From the NCBI RefSeq assembly GCF_026163695.1, contig NZ_JAOTID010000012.1, forward strand, positions 109,599 to 173,598: DNA of 64,000 nucleotides, read 5' to 3'. Shown here one piece after another: positions 32,015 through 40,491 of this stretch. This DNA is from Shumkonia mesophila (GTDB lineage Bacteria; Pseudomonadota; Alphaproteobacteria; Rhodospirillales; Shumkoniaceae). Within the stretch, counting starts at the first letter, position 1; each line of letters starts with the position of its first letter. The notes under the pieces were generated by a model. The model did no database searches. It was not told the origin of the DNA and saw nothing but the letters and a program-made list of their open reading frames with translations. Made by a program: the position numbers and the translations under genes.

Positions 32015-32977
32015 CTACTTCTCGTACTTCTGGGCCCATTCCTTCTTGAAGGCGGCGGCGTCGACCGGGGCCTTGTATTCCCAGAGCTGGACCTTGGAGA
32101 CGTCGATCTCGCCGAGGCCCGGCGTCGTCGGCACGCCGATGAAGGGGGCATAGACGGCGGCGCCTTCCGGGCTGGCCATGAAGTCGAGCCACTTCTTGCC
32201 GTTCTCGGGATGCGGCGCGCCGAGCACCAGGGCGCCCCCCTCCTTGACGTTCGGCGTCATGTCGAGGAACACCATCTTGACCGGCAACCCGGCCTTGACC
32301 TGGTTGATGACGGCGGTGTCGTAGGTAAGCCCGATGGCCGTCTCGCCGGCGCCGGCCTGACGGCCGGCCGCGCTGCCCGAGGAATTGTACTGGAAGATGT
32401 TCTTATGCAGCGCGTCGACGTAGTCCCAGCCGTAGGCGTCCTTGAGCGTGGTGAAGATGGTGAGCCCGGTGCCCGACTTGGTCGGCGCCGCGATGGTGAT
32501 CAGGCCCTTGTAGGCGGGCAAGGCCAGGTCCTTCCACGAGGCGGGGACGGGCTTGCCCTTCTGCTCCATCATCTGGGTGTTGACGGCCGCCACCATCAGG
32601 GTCAGCCAATGATAGACATAGAAGCCATCGGCGTCGGCGAAGCGGCCGGGAATTTTCGTTCCCTTCGGCGCATAGGGTTCGATGACGCCGGCGTTCTTCA
32701 ACTGATCGAGGGCGAACGAATTGACCCCGTAGATGGCGTCGGCCTGGGGATTGGCGCGCTCGGCGATGGTCTTTTCGGTCACCGGGCCGGTGCTCAGGAT
32801 CACCTGCTTGACCTGGATGTCCGGATACTTCTTGGAAAAGGCATCGGCCAGCGCGGCGTGCAGCTTGCCGTCATCGGCCGCCGTATAGACCAGCAGCTCG
32901 TTGCCGCCGGCCGCCAGGGCGGCTCCCGACAGCAGGACGGAAAGGCAAAGTGTCGTCGAGAAAAGCGTCCTTCTCAT
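32015..32977 (-). CDS. ABC transporter periplasmic substrate-binding protein
   Basis: The 320-residue protein begins with a Sec signal (RRTLFSTTLCLSVLLSGAAL, cleavage near ALA-AGG). The mature part is a type II binding protein: ELLVYTAADDGKLHAALADA, STGPVTEKTIAERANPQADA, LKNAGVIEPYAPKG, SGTGLTIFTTLKDAYGWDY. The NPQAD and EPYAPKG segments resemble 2-aminoethylphosphonate-binding proteins more than iron-binding FbpA, whose tandem tyrosines I do not find. A phosphonate-type ligand is therefore possible. GGAGG precedes ATG 32977. It heads the operon with the ATPase, permease and perhaps the gamma-glutamyltransferase. Confidence 0.83.
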   Translation of the reverse strand: MRRTLFSTTLCLSVLLSGAALAAGGNELLVYTAADDGKLHAALADAFSKKYPDIQVKQVILSTGPVTEKTIAERANPQADAIYGVNSFALDQLKNAGVIEPYAPKGTKIPGRFADADGFYVYHWLTLMVAAVNTQMMEQKGKPVPASWKDLALPAYKGLITIAAPTKSGTGLTIFTTLKDAYGWDYVDALHKNIFQYNSSGSAAGRQAGAGETAIGLTYDTAVINQVKAGLPVKMVFLDMTPNVKEGGALVLGAPHPENGKKWLDFMASPEGAAVYAPFIGVPTTPGLGEIDVSKVQLWEYKAPVDAAAFKKEWAQKYEK

Positions 32978-33354
32978 CTGTCCCCTCCAGGGGAAAAAAT
33001 CCCCGTATGCCGGAAATCCATGACCTTTATAAGGAATTCGAACGGGCGACATTATTTCACGATCCGTCCCAATACAAGAAGATGCCCAGGACCTTTCGAT
33101 AATCGGGAAGTAATGTTGTAATCATTGCCTTCATGTTGGATTTTTAACTTTCATGTGCCGCTATTTGACCGATTATGTGGCAATCCTCGGCCGCCCCGCC
33201 CGACGGCGCCGGCGTCGAGCGGCCCCCGCAAGGGCGTTTACAGACCTCCGGCACGCTGATACATTCCGCGGCGCCGGCCCCGGGCCTAATCCGCAAGAAA
33301 GAGTCCGGGCCTTTTGCGGCGCCTGAACACCGCGGCCAAGGGAATTCCGCGTCC
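32978..33354. other. Intergenic region between importer operon and prs
   Basis: This 377-bp divergent gap is AT-rich up to about 33180 and GC-rich after it. It must hold promoters for both directions, but I see no convincing -35/-10 pair; on the minus strand TATAAA occurs near 33025 without a good partner. No repeats, RNA gene or ORF of note were seen. Confidence 0.4.
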
Positions 33355-34287
33355 ATGAAAATCATCTCGTGCAACAGCAATCGCCCGCTGGCCGAAGCGA
33401 TTGCCGCCTATCTGCATCTCCCCCTGGCCAAGGCGGTCATCCGCCGATTCTCGGACCAGGAAGTGTTCGTCGAGATCCAGGAGAACGTGCGCGGCGAGGA
33501 TGTCTTCGTCATCCAGTCCTCGTCGTTCCCGGCCAACGACAACCTGATGGAGCTGCTGGTCACGCTGGACGCGCTCCGGCGCGGCTCGGCCCGGCGGGTC
33601 ACCGCGGTGATCCCCTATTTCGGCTATGCCAGGCAGGATCGCAAGTCGGGACCGCGCACCCCCATCTCGGCCAAGCTGGTGGCCAACCTGATCACCACCG
33701 CCGGGGCGGACCGGGTGCTGACCATGGACCTGCACGCCGGGCAGATTCAGGGCTTCTTCGACATTCCGGTGGACAACCTTTACGGCTCGCTGGTGTTCAA
33801 CCAGAACATCAAGGAGCGCTTCGACAGCGAAAAGCTGGTGCTGGTGTCGCCCGACGTCGGCGGCGTGGTGCGCACGCGCGGCATGGCCAAGAAGCTGGAC
33901 GCCGACCTCGCCATCGTCGACAAGCGCCGCGAACGGGCCGGCGTGTCCGAGGTGATGAACATCATCGGCGACGTCAAGGGCCGCCAGTGCATCCTGGTCG
34001 ACGACATCGTCGATTCGGGCGGTACGCTGTGCAACGCCGCGGTGGCCCTGATCGAACATGGCGCCGAGGGGGTGTGGGCCTACGTCACCCACGGTGTGCT
34101 GTCGGGCGGCGCGGTGGCGCGCATCGCGGCTTCCCCGCTGAAACGAATGGTCATCACCGACAGTATCCTGGCGACCGAGGCGCTGCGCGAATCGCCCAGC
34201 ATCGAGCAGCTTTCCATCGCGCCCCTGATGGCCGAATCGATCCGCCGCATCAGCGAGGAATCGTCGATCTCGATTCTGTTCAACTGA
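33355..34287 (+). CDS. prs: Ribose-phosphate pyrophosphokinase
   Basis: Prs makes phosphoribosyl pyrophosphate from ribose 5-phosphate and ATP for nucleotide, histidine and tryptophan synthesis. The 310-residue protein has [51 protein letters not shown], the metal site [20 protein letters not shown], and the PRPP loop [17 protein letters not shown]. Length matches class I enzymes. rplY, pth and ychF follow, an order conserved in many proteobacteria. Confidence 0.95.
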   Translation: MKIISCNSNRPLAEAIAAYLHLPLAKAVIRRFSDQEVFVEIQENVRGEDVFVIQSSSFPANDNLMELLVTLDALRRGSARRVTAVIPYFGYARQDRKSGPRTPISAKLVANLITTAGADRVLTMDLHAGQIQGFFDIPVDNLYGSLVFNQNIKERFDSEKLVLVSPDVGGVVRTRGMAKKLDADLAIVDKRRERAGVSEVMNIIGDVKGRQCILVDDIVDSGGTLCNAAVALIEHGAEGVWAYVTHGVLSGGAVARIAASPLKRMVITDSILATEALRESPSIEQLSIAPLMAESIRRISEESSISILFN

Positions 34288-34387
34288 ACAAAAGCATTGA
34301 CCGCAAGGCCCACCGAGCGGTATTGCGGGCCGTTTTCGGCGTCGGCACCCCTGGAGGCCGGCGCTCTTGCCAACAAGGAGAGTACCC

Positions 34388-35035
34388 ATGGCAAAGCATA
34401 CGGTTCTCGCGGCTGAGCTCCGCGAGCGGGCCGGTAAGGGGGCAGCCCGCGCAACTCGTCGCGCAGGTCGCATTCCCGCCGTCCTCTACGGCAACAAGCT
34501 GGAACCCAAGATGGTCTCGCTCGACCCCGTCCAGCTGAACATCGAAATCAACAAGGCCGGCTTCTTCGGCCGCGTCTTCGAGATTGACCTCGGCAAGGAA
34601 AAGTTCGCCGTCCTGCCGCGCGACGTGCAGTACCATCCGCTGACCGACCGCCCGATCCACCTCGACTTCCTGCGTTTCTCGGCCGAGACCAAGGTTCACG
34701 TCGAGGTCGCCGTCGACTTCCAGAACGAAACGGCGTCGCCGGGCCTCAAGCGGGGTGGCGTGCTCAACGTGGTGCGCCGCGACGTCGAGCTGGTGTGCTC
34801 GCCCGAGAGCATCCCGGAGAGTATCGTCGTCGACCTGACCGGGCTCGACATCGGCGATTCGATCCATATCAGCCACGTCAAGCTGCCCGAGGGCGTCGAG
34901 CCGGCGATCACGGATCGTGACTTCACCATCGCCACCATCGCCTCTCCGTCCGTGGAAGTGGTGGAGAAGGCCGAGGGTGCGGAAGAGGAACTCGCGGCGC
35001 CGACCGCCGAGCCGGCAGCGACTTCGGAGGAGTAA
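34388..35035 (+). CDS. rplY: 50S ribosomal protein L25 (Ctc/TL5 type)
   Basis: L25 binds 5S rRNA in the large ribosomal subunit. The 215-residue protein is the two-domain Ctc form: an N-terminal L25 domain (LAAELRERAGKGAARATRRA, GRIPAVLYG, DVQYHPLTDRPIHLDFLRF) and a beta-rich C-terminal domain (VDLTGLDIGDSIHISHVKLP), ending in a Glu/Ala-rich tail. AAGGAGAG gives a strong ribosome-binding site before ATG 34388. Confidence 0.94.
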   Translation: MAKHTVLAAELRERAGKGAARATRRAGRIPAVLYGNKLEPKMVSLDPVQLNIEINKAGFFGRVFEIDLGKEKFAVLPRDVQYHPLTDRPIHLDFLRFSAETKVHVEVAVDFQNETASPGLKRGGVLNVVRRDVELVCSPESIPESIVVDLTGLDIGDSIHISHVKLPEGVEPAITDRDFTIATIASPSVEVVEKAEGAEEELAAPTAEPAATSEE

Positions 35036-35068
35036 GCCCTCCCGTCCCCTCACGACGGAGGAATCGGC

Positions 35069-35695
35069 ATGCTGTTGGTGGTCGGCCTCGGCAATCCGGG
35101 TTCCGACTACGCCAGGAACCGGCACAACGTGGGATTCATGGCGGTGGACGGTATCGTCCACCGCTACCGGTTCTCGTCGTTCCGCGGCAAGTTCCAGGGC
35201 CAGATCGCCGAAGGCGAGGTGGCCGGCCGCAGGATCTGCGTGCTGAAGCCGATGACCTTCATGAACCGCTCGGGCGACTCGGTGCTGGGCGCCCAGCGCT
35301 TCTTTAAAGTGCCGCCCGAGAACGTGCTGGTCTTCCACGACGAGATCGACCTCGCCCGCGGCAAGCTGCGCGTCAAGCGGGACGGCGGGCACGCCGGCCA
35401 CAATGGGCTGCGCTCGATCCACGCCCGGATCGGCCCGGCCTATCGGCGGGTGCGCATCGGCGTCGGCCATCCCGGCGACAAGGACCGCGTCGCCAGCCAC
35501 GTGCTGAAGGATTTCTCGAAGGCCGAGGCCGGCGAGGTGGAGCGGATGGTCGAGGCGATGGCCGAGGCCTTTCCCTTCCTGGTGGTCGACGACGACGCCG
35601 GCTTCATGACCCGCGTCTCGCTCATTCTCAACCCGCCGGTCCACAAGCCGCGCAAAGAGGCCGACGACAACGGAAACAGCCAGGAACGAGAGTAG
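35069..35695 (+). CDS. pth: Peptidyl-tRNA hydrolase
   Basis: Pth cleaves peptidyl-tRNA released by stalled ribosomes. The 208-residue product has LLVVGLGNPGSDYARNRHNV with the catalytic histidine, LKPMTFMNRSGDSV, VFHDEIDLARGKLRVKRDGG and HNGLRSIHARIG, all standard. A short acidic/basic tail follows the core. GGAGGAAT precedes the ATG. The stop codon is overlapped by the left arm of a 26-bp inverted repeat, so the last codons may have been affected by an element insertion. Confidence 0.94.
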   Translation: MLLVVGLGNPGSDYARNRHNVGFMAVDGIVHRYRFSSFRGKFQGQIAEGEVAGRRICVLKPMTFMNRSGDSVLGAQRFFKVPPENVLVFHDEIDLARGKLRVKRDGGHAGHNGLRSIHARIGPAYRRVRIGVGHPGDKDRVASHVLKDFSKAEAGEVERMVEAMAEAFPFLVVDDDAGFMTRVSLILNPPVHKPRKEADDNGNSQERE

Positions 35696-35777
35696 TTTTG
35701 GGGACACCATACTAAATTCGACGGGTGGCTGCGCGATCCCGGAAATCGGTTGAATTTAGTATGGTGTCCCCAAAACT
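35694..35777. repeat. MITE/REP-like element with perfect 26-bp inverted repeats
   Basis: The arms are 35694-35719 and 35752-35777, exact reverse complements over 26 bp, separated by a 32-bp loop. The core GGGGACACCATACTAAATT resembles sequences often found beside REP-associated Y1 transposases, though none is present here. The left arm covers the end of the pth stop codon. The arms have moderate GC and no U tract, so an ordinary terminator is less likely, although the RNA hairpin may stop transcription. Confidence 0.6.
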
Positions 35778-35806
35778 GTGAAACGAGCGGAAACGGAGCC
35801 CCGGCA

Positions 35807-36907
35807 ATGGGATTTAACTGCGGCATCGTCGGCCTGCCCAACGTCGGCAAGTCGACTCTTTTCAATGCCCTGACCGAGACGGCCCAGGCCGAGGCCGCCA
35901 ATTATCCGTTCTGCACCATCGAGCCCAACACCGGGCGCGTCGCCGTGCCCGATGCCCGGCTGGACCGCATCCATTCCATCACCAAGTCGGCCAAGAAGAC
36001 GCCGACCTTCCTCGAATTCGTCGACATCGCCGGCCTGGTGCGCGGCGCCAGCAAGGGCGAAGGGCTGGGCAACCAGTTCCTGGCCAACATCCGCGAGGTC
36101 GACGCCGTCATCCACGTGCTGCGCTGCTTCGAGGACGAGAACGTCACCCACACGGAAACCTCCATCGACCCGGTGCGCGACGCCGAGGTGGTGTCGACCG
36201 AGTTGCTGCTGGCCGACCTCGACAGCCTGGAGCGGCGGGCCGACCAGACGGCCAAAAAGGCCAAGGGCGGCGACAAGGAGGCGCGGGCCAGGATGGCCGT
36301 CATCGAGCCGGTGCTGGAAGCCTTGCGGGCCGGCCGCACGGCGCGCAGCGTCCCCCTGCCGCCCGAGCAGAAGCGCGAGCTGCGCCTGCTGCAACTGCTC
36401 TCCGCCAAGCCGGTGCTCTATGCCTGCAACGTCGACGAGGCGGCGGCCGCCACCGGCAACGCGCTGACCGAGAAGGTCGCCGCCATGGCCAAGGCCGAGG
36501 GCGCCGGCGCGGTAGTCATCTCGGCCAAGATCGAGGCCGAGATCGCCCAACTGGCCGACGCCGCCGAAAAGCGCGACTTCCTGGAAACCCTGGGGCTTAC
36601 GGAAACCGGGCTGGCCCAGGTCATCAAGGCCGGCTACGGACTTTTGGACCTGCTCACCTTCTTCACCACCGGGCCCAAGGAAAGCCGTGCCTGGACGGCG
36701 CACGGCGGCGCCACGGCGCCGGAAGCGGCGGGCGTCATCCACACCGATTTCCAGCGCGGATTCATCTGCGCGGAGACCATCGGCTACGACGACTTCATCG
36801 CGCTGGGCGGCGAACAGGCCTGCAAGGAAGCCGGCAAGATGCGCCAGGAAGGCCGCGAGTATAAGGTGCGCGACGGCGACATCATGCTGTTCCGCTTCAA
36901 CGTCTAG
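35807..36907 (+). CDS. ychF: Redox-regulated ATPase YchF
   Basis: YchF is an Obg-related P-loop protein that prefers ATP and binds ribosomes. The 366-residue protein has GIVGLPNVGKSTLFNALTET, FCTIEPNTG, FVDIAGLVRGASKGEGLGN, NVDE replacing the GTP-specific NKxD, and a C-terminal TGS domain (FFTTGPKESRAWT, GFICAETIGYDDF). The ATG at 35807 follows ACGGAG and lies 29 bp after the MITE-like element. Confidence 0.94.
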   Translation: MGFNCGIVGLPNVGKSTLFNALTETAQAEAANYPFCTIEPNTGRVAVPDARLDRIHSITKSAKKTPTFLEFVDIAGLVRGASKGEGLGNQFLANIREVDAVIHVLRCFEDENVTHTETSIDPVRDAEVVSTELLLADLDSLERRADQTAKKAKGGDKEARARMAVIEPVLEALRAGRTARSVPLPPEQKRELRLLQLLSAKPVLYACNVDEAAAATGNALTEKVAAMAKAEGAGAVVISAKIEAEIAQLADAAEKRDFLETLGLTETGLAQVIKAGYGLLDLLTFFTTGPKESRAWTAHGGATAPEAAGVIHTDFQRGFICAETIGYDDFIALGGEQACKEAGKMRQEGREYKVRDGDIMLFRFNV

Positions 36908-37005
36908 GCAGCGGCGAGTCGCGACGCTCTTGCTGGTTGCGGGGGCCGTCCGAACCTGGAAGACTGGCCGCCAGCGGCGACCTTGCGAGGGAAAGGATTG
37001 AAACC

Positions 37006-37893
37006 ATGGCGGAACCCGGCACGCCCCCGGTCGTCGGCGTCATCGGCGGCAGCGGCATCTACCAGATCGACGGCCTGACCAACACCCGCTGGGAGAAGGT
37101 GACATCCCCCTTCGGCGAACCGTCGGACGCCCTGCTCATCGGCGAGTTGGACGGCCGCAAGATGGTGTTCCTGCCGCGCCACGGCCGCGGCCACCGCGTG
37201 CCGCCCAGCGAGATCAACTATCGGGCCAACATCGATGCCCTGAAGCGGGCCGGGGTCACCGAGATCATCTCGGTCAGCGCCTGCGGCTCGTTCAAGGAAG
37301 AGCTGGCGCCCGGCACGTTCGTGGTGGTCGACCAGTTCATCGATCGCACCTTCAAGCGCGAGAAAAGCTTCTTTTCCACCGGCCTGGTCGCCCACGTCGG
37401 TTTCGGCCATCCGGTGTGCGCCCGCCTGGGCGATGCCCTGGAGGCGGCGGGGCGCGAATTGGGCCTGCCGATGGCGCGCGGCGGCACCTACCTGGTGATG
37501 GAAGGGCCGCAGTTCTCGACACTCGCCGAATCGAACCTCTATCGGTCGTGGGGCTGCCACGTCATCGGCATGACCAACATGCCGGAGGCCAAGTTGGCCC
37601 GCGAGGCCGAGATGTGCTACGCCACCGTCGCCATGGTCACCGACTACGACTGCTGGCACCCCGACCACGACCACGTGTCGGTCGACGCCGTCATCAAGAC
37701 GCTGCTGGAGAATGCCGACAAGGGCCGTGCCCTGGTCCGCCGGGTGGTCCCCAAGCTGGCCGGGCGCGCCGCCCCGTGCGCCAAGGGCTGCCACACGGCG
37801 CTCGACATGGCGCTCATCACCGCGCCCGAGGCCCGCGACCCGGCGGTGATCGCCAAGTTGGATGCCGTGGCCGGGCGCGTGCTGGCCGGCTGA
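37006..37893 (+). CDS. mtnP: S-methyl-5'-thioadenosine phosphorylase
   Basis: MtnP splits methylthioadenosine, the by-product of polyamine synthesis, into adenine and methylthioribose 1-phosphate. The 295-residue protein has VVGVIGGSGIYQIDG, FLPRHGRGHRVPPSEINYRA, SACGSFKEELAPGTFVVVDQ, and EGPQFSTLAES with MTNMPEAKLAREAEMCYATV, where the NMPE asparagine/methionine pattern is typical of MTA rather than inosine enzymes. The ATG at 37006 was preferred to an upstream in-frame start. A cytochrome gene follows 125 bp later. Confidence 0.9.
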   Translation: MAEPGTPPVVGVIGGSGIYQIDGLTNTRWEKVTSPFGEPSDALLIGELDGRKMVFLPRHGRGHRVPPSEINYRANIDALKRAGVTEIISVSACGSFKEELAPGTFVVVDQFIDRTFKREKSFFSTGLVAHVGFGHPVCARLGDALEAAGRELGLPMARGGTYLVMEGPQFSTLAESNLYRSWGCHVIGMTNMPEAKLAREAEMCYATVAMVTDYDCWHPDHDHVSVDAVIKTLLENADKGRALVRRVVPKLAGRAAPCAKGCHTALDMALITAPEARDPAVIAKLDAVAGRVLAG

Positions 37894-38018
37894 CGGAACC
37901 CGGGCAAACGGCACGCGGGAAGCGCGCGGCGGTTGAGAGCATGTGTAATTTTCCGCGCCCGAGTGTTACACTGATCGGAAGGAAAAGCGCCGTCCGGAAC
38001 CAAGCCTGGGAGGTACCG

Positions 38019-38414
38019 ATGTTCACCCGTATGCGTCGCCTGTCGTGGGCCGCGGGCGCAACCGCCGCGGCGGTCCTGGCCATGGCCGCCGCCGCAGCCG
38101 TCGCCGAGGAGCCCATCTCGTTCAAGGAAGACGTCGCCCCCATCATCCAGATCCGCTGTCTGGAATGCCATCAGCCGGGCGGCGACGGCTTCGTACAGAG
38201 CGGCCTCGACCTCAGCTCCTACGCCGGGGTCATGAAGGGCACCAAGTTCGGGCCCGTGGTGGTGCCCGGCGATGCCATGACCAGCAACTTCCTGGTCGTC
38301 GTCGACGGCCGCGCCTCGCAGGCCATCCGCATGCCGCACGAGCGCAAGAAGCTGACCAAGTGCGAGATCGATATCCTGCGCCGCTGGGTCAATTCCGGCG
38401 CCAAGAACAACTGA
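38019..38414 (+). CDS. Small exported c-type cytochrome
   Basis: The 131-residue protein has a Sec signal (LSWAAGATAAAVLAMAAAAA) and one heme-binding motif, CLECH, in EDVAPIIQIRCLECHQPGG. The pattern with SGLDLSSYAGVMKG, VVPGD and RMPHERKKLTKCEIDILRRW resembles the planctomycete-type cytochrome c domain. A methionine in RMPHE could be the distal ligand. GGGAGG precedes the ATG. It appears monocistronic, and its electron partners are unknown. Confidence 0.82.
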   Translation: MFTRMRRLSWAAGATAAAVLAMAAAAAVAEEPISFKEDVAPIIQIRCLECHQPGGDGFVQSGLDLSSYAGVMKGTKFGPVVVPGDAMTSNFLVVVDGRASQAIRMPHERKKLTKCEIDILRRWVNSGAKNN

Positions 38415-38440
38415 GATCCTTCTTTCCGGAGAAGATGTCG

Positions 38441-38463
38441 CGGCCCCGGCCCCGCCGGGGCCG
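38441..38463. terminator. GC-rich terminator hairpin
   Basis: CGGCCCCGG (38441-38449) and CCGGGGCCG (38455-38463) form a 9-bp stem followed on the plus strand by TTCGTTC. It lies between the convergent cytochrome and MFS genes. Confidence 0.6.
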
Positions 38464-38468
38464 TTCGT

Positions 38469-39659
38469 TCATCCGGCCGGCGCGGCCAGGCGGCGGGCCC
38501 GCCTGAGCCACAGGATGGCCAGGGCGGCGGCGACGACGAAGGGCAGCGCGAAAACCTGCACCGCGTTCCAGCCGAAGAAATGCAGCACCGCGCCCGAGGA
38601 CAGCGAGGCCGTCGCCACCGAACCGAACACCAGGAAGTCGTTGGCCGCCTGCACGTGGGCCCGCTCGGCCGGCCGGTAGGTTTCGGTCAGCAGCGTCGAG
38701 GCGCCGACGAAGGTGAAGTTCCAGCCCAGGCCGAGGGCGACCAGGGCGACCCAGAAATGGCCGATGTCGAGGCCGGCCAGGGCGACGGCGGCACAGGCGG
38801 CCAGCAGGGCGGTGCCGGCCAGCATGACGTTGAGCACGCCAAAGCGCTGGATGATGGCGCCGGTGACGAAGGAGGGCGCGAACATGGCCAGCACGTGCCA
38901 CTGGATGACCAGCGCTGCGTCGGGCACGCCGAAGCCACAGCCGACCATGGCCAGCGGCGTCGCCGTCATCACCAGGCTCATCACCCCATAGCCGACCATG
39001 CCGCCCAGCACCGCCACCGCGAAGGTCGGCTGGCGGACGATGGCAAGAAGCGGCCGCCCGCCTTCGCTCGCTTCCGCCGCCGAGGGGAGCGGAATGTCCA
39101 GGAAAACCAGGAAAAGGGCGGAAAGGATCGGCAGCCCGGCCAGGGCCACGTAGGCGCCGAGGAAGGGAATGGGGGCCAGGACGTCAGCCGTCAGCTTGAC
39201 CAGCTCCGGCCCGGCCACCGCCGCCGCAACGCCGCCGGCCAGCACGAGGGAGATGGCGCGGCTCTTGAAGGCGGGGGCCGCGACGTCGGCGGCGGCAAAG
39301 CGGAAATACTGGCCGAAGCCGCCGTTGAGCCCCATCAGGAAGCAGCCGAAGGAAAACAGCCAGAAGGCCCCGACATAGATGGCGAAGGCCGCCGTCAGGG
39401 CGCCCGAGAGGCCGATGGCGGCGCCCAGCAGGAAACCCGGCCGCCGGCCGACCCGCTTCATCAGCAGCGAAGCCGGCACCGTGGCGACGAGGGTGCCGAC
39501 CACCACCATCGACACCGGCAGGGTGGCCAGCGCCGGCTCCACCGCGAGCGTCGCCCCGACCAGGCCGCTGAGAATGATCAGCATGCTCTGTCCGGTGGTG
39601 AACAGGCCCTGGCAGGCGGCCAGGATCAGGACGTTGCGGCGGTCGCGAGAGAGAGTCAC
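38469..39659 (-). CDS. MFS transporter
   Basis: The 396-residue protein has about 12 transmembrane helices and the MFS loop motif in a shortened form between helices 2 and 3 (LLMKRVGRRPGFLLG). Both N- and C-terminal halves show the repeated fold. Features such as LILAACQGLFTTGQSMLIIL and RPAERAHVQAANDFLVFGSV resemble uncharacterised alphaproteobacterial MFS permeases. The substrate is unknown. It lies between the cytochrome gene and petABC, with 73 bp to the latter, and has no obvious partner. Confidence 0.8.
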   Translation of the reverse strand: MTLSRDRRNVLILAACQGLFTTGQSMLIILSGLVGATLAVEPALATLPVSMVVVGTLVATVPASLLMKRVGRRPGFLLGAAIGLSGALTAAFAIYVGAFWLFSFGCFLMGLNGGFGQYFRFAAADVAAPAFKSRAISLVLAGGVAAAVAGPELVKLTADVLAPIPFLGAYVALAGLPILSALFLVFLDIPLPSAAEASEGGRPLLAIVRQPTFAVAVLGGMVGYGVMSLVMTATPLAMVGCGFGVPDAALVIQWHVLAMFAPSFVTGAIIQRFGVLNVMLAGTALLAACAAVALAGLDIGHFWVALVALGLGWNFTFVGASTLLTETYRPAERAHVQAANDFLVFGSVATASLSSGAVLHFFGWNAVQVFALPFVVAAALAILWLRRARRLAAPAG

Positions 39660-39732
39660 GTCATCCCCTTGACGAACGGGCCGCCGGCGGCAGCCGGCGG
39701 CCCATGCAAGAGCCCCAGGCGATCGCCGGCCG

Positions 39733-40491
39733 TCAGTGCAGCTTGGACCACACCTGGCGCTTGAGCGCGTAGAGCATCCCGGTCAGCACCACCAGGAAGA
39801 TCAGCACCTTGAGCCCCAGGCGCTTGCGCGCCTCGAGCTCGGGCGAGGCCGCCCAGGCAAGGAACGTGGTCACGTCGTGGGCCATCTGCTCGACGGTGGC
39901 CGGCGTGCCGTCCTCGAACGTGACGCCGCCTTCGCTGAGCGGCGGCGGCATGGCGATCTGGTGGCCCGGAAAATGCTCGTTGTAGTACATGCCCTCGCCG
40001 ACGGTGACGCCGGCCGGCGGCTCGTCCTTGTAGCCGGTCAGCAGTCCATGGATGTAGTCGGCGCCGCCCTTGCGGGCCTTGACGATGAGGGTGAGGTCGG
40101 GCGGATAGGCGCCGTTGTTGGCGGCCCGCGCCGCCTGCTCGTTGGCGAACGGCGGCACGACGCGATCGGCCGCCCGGGCCGGACGCATGTACAGGTCGCC
40201 TTCGTCGTTGGGGCCGTCCTCGACTTCCTTCTCGGCGGCGATCTCGGCGATCTGGTTGTCGTCGAGCCCGATGCCGGCGAGGTTGCGGTAGGCCAGCCCG
40301 GTGATGCCGTGGCAGGCGGCGCAGACCTGATTGTAGACGGCGAAGCCCCGCTTCAGCGCCGATTCCTCGAAATGGCCGAAGGGGCCGGCGAACAGCCAGT
40401 CCTGCTGGGGCAAGGCCGTCGTCTCGGCGGCGACGGCCGGGGCGGCGCCCAAGGCCAGCGCGGCCATGGCGGAAAGGACGATCCGGCGCAT
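39733..40491 (-). CDS. petC: Cytochrome c1 of the bc1 complex
   Basis: Cytochrome c1 passes electrons from the Rieske centre to soluble cytochrome c. The 252-residue protein has a signal peptide (RRIVLSAMAALALGAAPAVA), heme motif CAACH in YNQVCAACHGITGLAYRN, PPDLTLIVKARKGG, and a single C-terminal anchor helix (LKVLIFLVVLTGMLYALKRQ). The region around the sixth ligand contains HQIAMPPPL. The ATG overlaps the petB stop (ATGA), and the operon order is petA-petB-petC. Confidence 0.93.
   Translation of the reverse strand: MRRIVLSAMAALALGAAPAVAAETTALPQQDWLFAGPFGHFEESALKRGFAVYNQVCAACHGITGLAYRNLAGIGLDDNQIAEIAAEKEVEDGPNDEGDLYMRPARAADRVVPPFANEQAARAANNGAYPPDLTLIVKARKGGADYIHGLLTGYKDEPPAGVTVGEGMYYNEHFPGHQIAMPPPLSEGGVTFEDGTPATVEQMAHDVTTFLAWAASPELEARKRLGLKVLIFLVVLTGMLYALKRQVWSKLH

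Noticed and set aside
35694..35777. Inverted repeat as an ordinary intrinsic terminator
   Set aside because: The stem is 26 bp with moderate GC, a 32-nt loop and no U tract, unlike a terminator; it is treated as a mobile-type repeat.
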